Of a DNA stretch of 64,000 nucleotides, positions 60,148-64,000 are shown in pieces. The stretch covers positions 7,724,001-7,788,000 of the forward strand of contig NZ_JAPEPB010000001.1 in NCBI RefSeq assembly GCF_026340565.1, written 5' to 3'. The notes beneath the pieces are model-generated. The model saw only the letters and a program-made list of their open reading frames with translations. It had not been told where the DNA came from and ran no database searches. The position numbers were made by a program, and so were the translations under genes. Within the stretch, counting starts at the first letter, position 1. Every line of letters begins with the position of its first letter. This stretch comes from Kitasatospora sp. NBC_01287. GTDB taxonomy: Bacteria > Actinomycetota > Actinomycetes > Streptomycetales > Streptomycetaceae.

Positions 60148-61022
60148 CCGCCCCAGGGAACTCGCCGCTCGGTCCGCCGCTCGGCGAACCGGTCGCGGTG
60201 ACCGCGGGAGAGCAGGACTGGGAGCGGGTGCGCGCCGACCTGGTCGCGCACGGCACCGCGCTGGCCTACGCCCAGCTGAGCGAGCTGCACAAGGCGCTGC
60301 CCGAGGGCGAGGAACTGCGCACCCTGCTCGGCCGCGACTGGTCCCGCTTCCTCGACCTCGGCCACGCCGAGGTCCGCGAGCGCTACGCCGCTTCCCGGGT
60401 GCTGCTCAAGAGCGCCGCCGCCGCCGTGCTCGGCGGCGACCCGAGCACGCTGGAACTCGCCTACGGTGCCACCGGGCGCCCCTACCTGCGCGGCTGCGAC
60501 CAGATCGACATCAGCCTCAGCCACACCGAGGACCTGCTGCTGGTGGGCCTCACCACCCGCGGCCTGATCGGCGTGGACGCCGAGCGCACCGAGCGCCCGA
60601 TGTACGGCAGCGGGCTCGGCCGGCACGTCTGCACCCCCTACGAGCTGGTGATGCTGCGCAACCTCCCGGAGGAGGAGCGCAACCCCAGCCTGGTGCGGCT
60701 GTGGACGCTCAAGGAGGCGTACAGCAAGGCGATCGGCCAGGGCATGCACTTCCGCTTCACCGAGTTCGGCTTCGGCCCCGACGGCAAGCCGGTCCGGGTG
60801 CAGCGTCCGGACGGCAGCACCGGTACCGGGCGCGAGTGGGCCTTCCGCACCTTCGTGCTGGAGAGCGGCTACACCGTGAGCACCGCCGTCTACGACGCCG
60901 GCTTCGGCACCCTGCTGGACACCGAGATCACCACCATGCTCGACCAGGACTGCGTGGAGGCGATCACCGAGGCGCTGGGGGACGAACCGCCGGCGGGCGA
61001 GCCGGCCGGGGAGGACGGCTGA
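60144..61022 (+). CDS. Sfp-type 4'-phosphopantetheinyl transferase
   Basis: 292 residues from ATG 60144 (ATGA overlap with the ACP). It converts apo carrier proteins to holo form with CoA. Signature: IDISLSHTEDLLLVGLT, GVDAER with Mg-binding acidic residues, and WTLKEAYSKAIGQG. About 60 extra N-terminal and 40 extra C-terminal residues surround the double-fold core. It is the last gene of the + operon, so it is well placed to serve the two ACPs, the PKS and the NRPS carrier domains here. A second transferase lies at 62738-63475. Confidence 0.93.
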   Translation: MTAPGNSPLGPPLGEPVAVTAGEQDWERVRADLVAHGTALAYAQLSELHKALPEGEELRTLLGRDWSRFLDLGHAEVRERYAASRVLLKSAAAAVLGGDPSTLELAYGATGRPYLRGCDQIDISLSHTEDLLLVGLTTRGLIGVDAERTERPMYGSGLGRHVCTPYELVMLRNLPEEERNPSLVRLWTLKEAYSKAIGQGMHFRFTEFGFGPDGKPVRVQRPDGSTGTGREWAFRTFVLESGYTVSTAVYDAGFGTLLDTEITTMLDQDCVEAITEALGDEPPAGEPAGEDG

Positions 61023-61029
61023 GCGGGCC

Positions 61030-62067
61030 CTACCGCTCCTCCGGCGACCGCGGCTCGCGCAGGGCGTTGGAGACGGCCACGTTGTAGCCGGCCTGGAACC
61101 GGCTGGTGGCCTCCAACTCCTCGGTGATCTCGGAGATGTGGCGCCGGCAGGTGCGCACCGACATGCCCAGCCGCCGGGCCACCATCTCGTCCTTGTAGCC
61201 GAGCACCATCAGCCGGATGATCGACTGCTTCAGGTCGTCGGAGGTCGCCGTGGCCTTCTGCGAGTCGACCACGAAGGGCGTCGCGCTGTCCCACATGAAC
61301 TCGAAGACCGAGCAGAGGAAGGCGACCAGCGTCGGCTCCCGCACCACGGCCGCGCCCGGCCGCTCCGGGGTCGCGCTGCGCTCCGGCAGGAAGACCAGCT
61401 CGCGGTCGTAGATCAGCATAAGGTCGACCAACTGGTCGGCGGTGCGCACCTCGGCGCCGGCCGCGGTCACCTCGCGCACGTAGGAGCGGGTCGCCAGGTC
61501 GCTGCGGGCGGTGTGCTGGTAGATGGTGCGCACCTTGACCCCGCGCTCCAGGAACTGCATGGTCACGTCCCGCGCCGAGGAGAGAGCGTCCGGCGGCCTG
61601 GCCCCGCCCGGCTGCACCGTGAGGACCTCGGTGCGGCAGCGCTTGCCCACCTCGTCGATCAGCGACTGCACCATCGGGCCTTCGGTGATCAGGTCGAAGG
61701 CCTCCAGCCGGTTGCGCTGCCTGCGCCCCTCGAAGTAGGCCGGCATGAGCGAGAGCAGCTTGGTGCGCACGCTGGTGACCGCTTGCTGCAGCTCGTGGAT
61801 CTCCTGCTCGGTCGGCGAGACCAGCTCGGCCGCGGCCACGTCCGGGCCCACCGGGACCAGCGCCTCCGGGTCGCCGGGCATCGGCTGCAGCAGGTTGAGC
61901 TGACGCAGTGTGGCCTCGGACCTGACGGTCTCCTCCTGGGAGAGGTCCAACTCCTTGGCGATCTCACGCCGGTTGAACAACCCTAGTTCCACAGCCTTGC
62001 GGTACGCCGCCGCGCTCGCGTCATCGAGCTCGGCGAAGCCAAACCCGGAGTGATCGCCTCGTGACAT
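61030..62067 (-). CDS. TrmB/LuxR-type transcriptional regulator
   Basis: 345 residues from ATG 62067. An N-terminal winged helix (KAVELGLFNRREIAKELDLS, residues about 20-65) resembles TrmB. A central ligand-like domain (residues 100-265, RTEVLTVQPGG, MQFLERGVKVRTIYQHT, LVDLMLIYDRELVFLPE) has a phospholipase-D-like fold layout. The C-terminal LuxR helix-turn-helix is GYKDEMVARRLGMSVRTCRRHISEI. There is no receiver or ATPase domain, so a small ligand or peptide may control it. It is divergent from the repeat-peptide gene across 168 bp and convergent with the + biosynthetic operon (7 bp between stops), so it is a candidate pathway regulator. Confidence 0.9.
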   Translation of the reverse strand: MSRGDHSGFGFAELDDASAAAYRKAVELGLFNRREIAKELDLSQEETVRSEATLRQLNLLQPMPGDPEALVPVGPDVAAAELVSPTEQEIHELQQAVTSVRTKLLSLMPAYFEGRRQRNRLEAFDLITEGPMVQSLIDEVGKRCRTEVLTVQPGGARPPDALSSARDVTMQFLERGVKVRTIYQHTARSDLATRSYVREVTAAGAEVRTADQLVDLMLIYDRELVFLPERSATPERPGAAVVREPTLVAFLCSVFEFMWDSATPFVVDSQKATATSDDLKQSIIRLMVLGYKDEMVARRLGMSVRTCRRHISEITEELEATSRFQAGYNVAVSNALREPRSPEER

Positions 62068-62235
62068 TCCGCCCCCGCAGGTGTTCGTAACTTGCTGCAG
62101 CGCAACTGTACGCCAGCGGGATTTCTCTGTGGCCCCCGCCGAAGGTCGGGCACTGTGATCCGTGTCGGCAGGGGATCCGGCCCCACCGACGAAGTCACAG
62201 CCGCTGCTACTGACGGCAAGTAATTGGGGGATGTC
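62068..62235. promoter_or_regulatory. Divergent promoter region with dyad (62153-62200)
   Basis: 168 bp between the regulator and repeat-peptide genes. CTGTGA (62153-62158) and TCACAG (62195-62200) flank GTCGG (62164-62168) and CCGAC (62186-62190), giving a long interrupted dyad that could bind a dimeric regulator. It lies about 35-80 bp upstream of the repeat-peptide start. Confidence 0.45.
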
Positions 62236-62682
62236 ATGGAGGGCACTTCGATGGGCAAGATCCGCGGCGCGGTCGCGGGACTGGCACTCGGTATTCTCGT
62301 GGTCGCGATCGGCCCGGCGGTGGACGGACTCACCCACGCCGGGTCCGCCGCTCCGGCCGGGTCCGCGGCTCCGGCCGCGACCGGGGTGGGGCACGCCGCA
62401 GGGGTCACCCTGGCGGACGACCGCTGGCCGGTGGCGAGCCCTCCGCAGGGGCAGGTGACTCCGGCCGATGACCGCTGGCCGGTGGCCGGTGCCCCGCAGG
62501 TCACCCTGGCGGACGACCGCTGGCCGGTGGCGAGCCCTCCGCAGGGGCAGGTGACTCCGGCCGATGACCGCTGGCCGGTGGCCGGTGCCCCGCAGGTCAC
62601 CCAGGCCGATGACCGCTGGCCGGTGGCGAGCCCTCCGCAGGGGCAGGTCACTCCGGCGGACGACCGCTGGCCGATTTCCTGA
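62236..62682 (+). CDS. Secreted or membrane-anchored repeat protein with six DDRWP units
   Basis: 148 residues from ATG 62236 (GGGGG six bases upstream); ATG 62251 after GGAGGG is equally plausible. N-terminus: basic MGKIR, hydrophobic AVAGLALGILVVAIGPAV, then an Ala/Gly/Ser/Pro stretch, the look of a Sec signal or single membrane anchor. From residue 57 to the end it consists only of repeats: ADDRWPVA appears five times, plus a sixth ADDRWPIS at the terminus, each preceded by VTL, VTP or VTQ and followed alternately by SPPQGQ or GAPQ. There are no cysteines. The layout is like multi-copy peptide precursors, but no family is recognised. Divergent from the TrmB/LuxR regulator. Confidence 0.8.
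   Translation: MEGTSMGKIRGAVAGLALGILVVAIGPAVDGLTHAGSAAPAGSAAPAATGVGHAAGVTLADDRWPVASPPQGQVTPADDRWPVAGAPQVTLADDRWPVASPPQGQVTPADDRWPVAGAPQVTQADDRWPVASPPQGQVTPADDRWPIS
62404..62682 (+). repeat. 96-bp tandem repeats encoding the DDRWP units
   Basis: Units 62404-62499 and 62500-62595 are identical; 62596-62682 is a partial third copy with a few changes. Each full unit has a 51-bp half and a 45-bp half, each coding for one DDRWP heptad. Confidence 0.95.
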
Positions 62683-62716
62683 CCCGCTTCCCGACCCGCT
62701 TCCCGACCCGCTCCCT
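62681..62716. repeat. Three 12-bp tandem repeats after the repeat-peptide gene
   Basis: GACCCGCTTCCC occurs at 62681-62692 and 62693-62704, with a degenerate third copy at 62705-62716, spanning the stop codon and the short gap to the convergent gene. Confidence 0.8.
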
Positions 62717-62737
62717 GACCGGCCGGTACCCCTGGCC

Positions 62738-63475
62738 TCAGCGGATGCCCAGCGCGCTCCCCGTGGCAGCCACGCCGCGGGGAGCGCTGCCGTGTGCGGG
62801 CCGGAGTCCGGCGGGCGCCATCGCGGGCAGCGCGATCGCGCTGAGCAGCAGGCCGTCCCTGGCCAGCCAGCGGCCGTAGAACTCGCGCGGGTCGCCCGCC
62901 ATCCGCTCGCCGCTGCCGAGCAGGATCTCGGCCCGGAACCGGCCGCTGTCCGGATCGGTGGTGATCAGCGCGTCCCCGAAGTCCAGCTCACGGCCCACGT
63001 AGGGGAACCAGGTCTTGTAGACGGCCTCCTTCATGCTGAACAGCAGCCGGTCCCAGCAGACCTCGGGCCGCTCGGCGAGCAGCCGGCGCACCCAGTGCTC
63101 CTCCTGCGGCAGCGAGATGGAGGAGAGGATCCCCTCGGGCAGCGGCGCGTTCGGCTCGGCGTCGATGCCGAGCGAGGCGTAGTCCTCGTCGCGGGCCAGC
63201 GCCGCCCCGCGGAAGCCCGTGCAGTGCGTCAGGCTGCCCACCACCGCCGGCGCCCAGCGCGGCGCACCCCGGTGACCAGGCAGGACCGGTGCCGGTGGCA
63301 GGCCCAGCTGGGCCATCGCGCGGCGCGCGCACCAGCGCACCGTGCTGAACTCGTCGCGCCGCTTCGCCACCGAGGAGCGGATCAGCCGCTCCTCCTCGGG
63401 GTAGAGCACCACCTCCGGCGGGTCGGCCAGGGCCTCCGCCGTGGCGACGGCCGCGGGCAGCAGGTCAGCGAGCAT
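62738..63475 (-). CDS. EntD-like 4'-phosphopantetheinyl transferase
   Basis: 245 residues from ATG 63475 (GGTGGGGGA upstream). Signature: FSTVRWCARRAMAQLGL, VVGSLTHCTGFRGAALA, LGIDAEPN with the metal-binding acidic residues, and LLFSMKEAVYKTWFP. This is the EntD/NpgA-like subgroup and is distinct from the Sfp-like protein at 60144. It activates carrier proteins, probably of the NRPS and PKS genes in this window. It converges with the repeat-peptide gene. Confidence 0.94.
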   Translation of the reverse strand: MLADLLPAAVATAEALADPPEVVLYPEEERLIRSSVAKRRDEFSTVRWCARRAMAQLGLPPAPVLPGHRGAPRWAPAVVGSLTHCTGFRGAALARDEDYASLGIDAEPNAPLPEGILSSISLPQEEHWVRRLLAERPEVCWDRLLFSMKEAVYKTWFPYVGRELDFGDALITTDPDSGRFRAEILLGSGERMAGDPREFYGRWLARDGLLLSAIALPAMAPAGLRPAHGSAPRGVAATGSALGIR

Positions 63476-64000
63476 GGGGTCCCCCACCTCTCTCCGGTTC
63501 GGACACCCGCGGGTTCTCTCGGGCAACTGCCACGTTTCCCGAGGGCCCCCACCGGCGGCCAGCGTTCGGGGCGCCGGTGGCGGGACGGGTGCCGCCACCG
63601 GCCGCTTTCGTCCCGGCTCCCTGCCATCCGCCGCCCCGTCGCCCCGCCGCCTGCCGGTGCCCTGCGCCGCGGCGCCGGAGGGCCTGCCGGTCCACTGCGG
63701 CCGGACGCGAGGGGCTTGTCATCCGCTTGCTACATCGCCTGCCGCCTGCTGCCTGCCGCCCTTTGGCGCGGCCCGCGGCCCGCGGTCCGCGGTCCGTTGC
63801 CGGTTGCCGGTTGCCGGTTGCCCGCGCTGTGCCGTCGCCCGGCCCGGTCCGCCGTCCAGCCCCTCTCCTCCCCTCGCGCCCTGCCGCGCTCCCCGCGCGC
63901 GCCCCCACCCGTGCCCCTGCCGGGCCCCCTGGTCCGGCCGCCTGCCGGGGCCCCGTGCCCGGGCGCGTGCGGCGGGGCGGGCGCGGGGAGTGGCTGCCAT
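63476..64000. other. No gene recognised; low-complexity heptamer repeats
   Basis: 525 bp without convincing codon structure. From about 63766 to 63821 it contains consecutive 7-bp units (GCGGCCC twice, GCGGTCC twice, then CSGTTGC four times); CTGCCGC-like repeats also appear near 63728-63760. Open frames here are Arg/Pro/Gly-rich by-products of GC content. It may contain the promoter of the transferase at 63475, but no boxes could be fixed. Confidence 0.6.

Noticed and set aside
62404..62682. Possible CRISPR array
   Set aside because: The 96-bp units are contiguous with no unique spacers, and they are in-frame coding repeats with a start, ribosome site and stop.
62236..62682. RiPP crosslinked by the two P450s of the cluster (Trp in every repeat)
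   Set aside because: Not claimed as a call: the P450s lie 15 kb away within the NRPS operon, and no RiPP leader motif, protease or exporter is adjacent. It remains only an option to test.
63719..64000. Minus-strand open frame at the right edge
   Set aside because: Arg/Ala/Gly-rich product generated by heptamer repeats, no ribosome site or motif.

Overview
The window is high-GC actinomycete DNA, most likely Streptomyces or Kitasatospora. This is judged from strongly GC-biased third codon positions, GTG starts, GTGA/TGATG stop-start overlaps, modular type I polyketide synthases (PKSs), and SIMPL, MerR and HAD housekeeping types common in that group. No rRNA, tRNA or CRISPR array is visible.

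Region 1 (1-24510, + strand) is the 3' end of a modular PKS cluster. The first gene is cut by the window edge. It holds AT-DH-ER-KR-ACP, KS-AT-KR-ACP and KS-AT-KR-ACP, then a C-terminal docking domain. The second gene starts with a matching N-terminal docking coiled coil and holds KS-AT-DH-KR-ACP and KS-AT-ACP, then a thioesterase-like domain that has lost its catalytic Ser and His. An intact discrete type II thioesterase follows. Predicted extender order is malonyl, methylmalonyl, malonyl, an atypical AT (FPSHS motif), malonyl.

Region 2 (24530-39283) is a non-biosynthetic spacer: a nucleotidyltransferase-like protein, a small secreted Cys protein, MerR regulator/SnoaL-like divergent pair, a SIMPL protein and a cupin. 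It is interrupted by a Tn3-family transposon (28281-37646) with 38-bp terminal inverted repeats. The transposon has a TnpI-like tyrosine recombinase with a plausible IRS resolution site, and an alpha/beta-hydrolase cargo gene. Its tnpA is itself split by a Tn554-like element (two tyrosine recombinases, a TnpC-like protein and a small membrane protein). Removing 30815-35184 restores the tnpA reading frame. The two ends of the Tn3 element sit in different broken genes (a HAD-like gene and a Ser/Thr kinase). The missing half of the HAD gene lies 0.8 kb beyond the right end, so more than the transposon was inserted.

Region 3 (39284-63475) looks like a second, hybrid biosynthetic locus with two divergent operons. 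The + operon (50030-61022) is almost fully translationally coupled: fatty acyl-AMP ligase, acyl-CoA dehydrogenase-like enzyme, ACP, KS-AT-ACP, KAS III-like enzyme, FkbH glyceryl-transferase, second ACP and an Sfp-type phosphopantetheinyl transferase. The - operon (49828-39284) encodes an acyl-CoA carboxylase beta and epsilon subunit, P450, alpha/beta-hydrolase with a Cys nucleophile, second P450, C-A*-PCP NRPS with a dead A domain, and a stand-alone A-PCP. The inferred logic is that a fatty acid is activated onto an ACP, desaturated and extended once, then condensed with a glyceryl-ACP by the KAS III, as in acyl-tetronate pathways. The NRPS pair and P450s would add and modify an amino acid.

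At the right edge, a TrmB/LuxR-type regulator is divergent from a secreted protein that carries six copies of a DDRWP heptad in 96-bp repeats. This pair is the most unusual item in the window. A second, EntD-like phosphopantetheinyl transferase follows. The last 525 bp hold only low-complexity 7-bp repeats.
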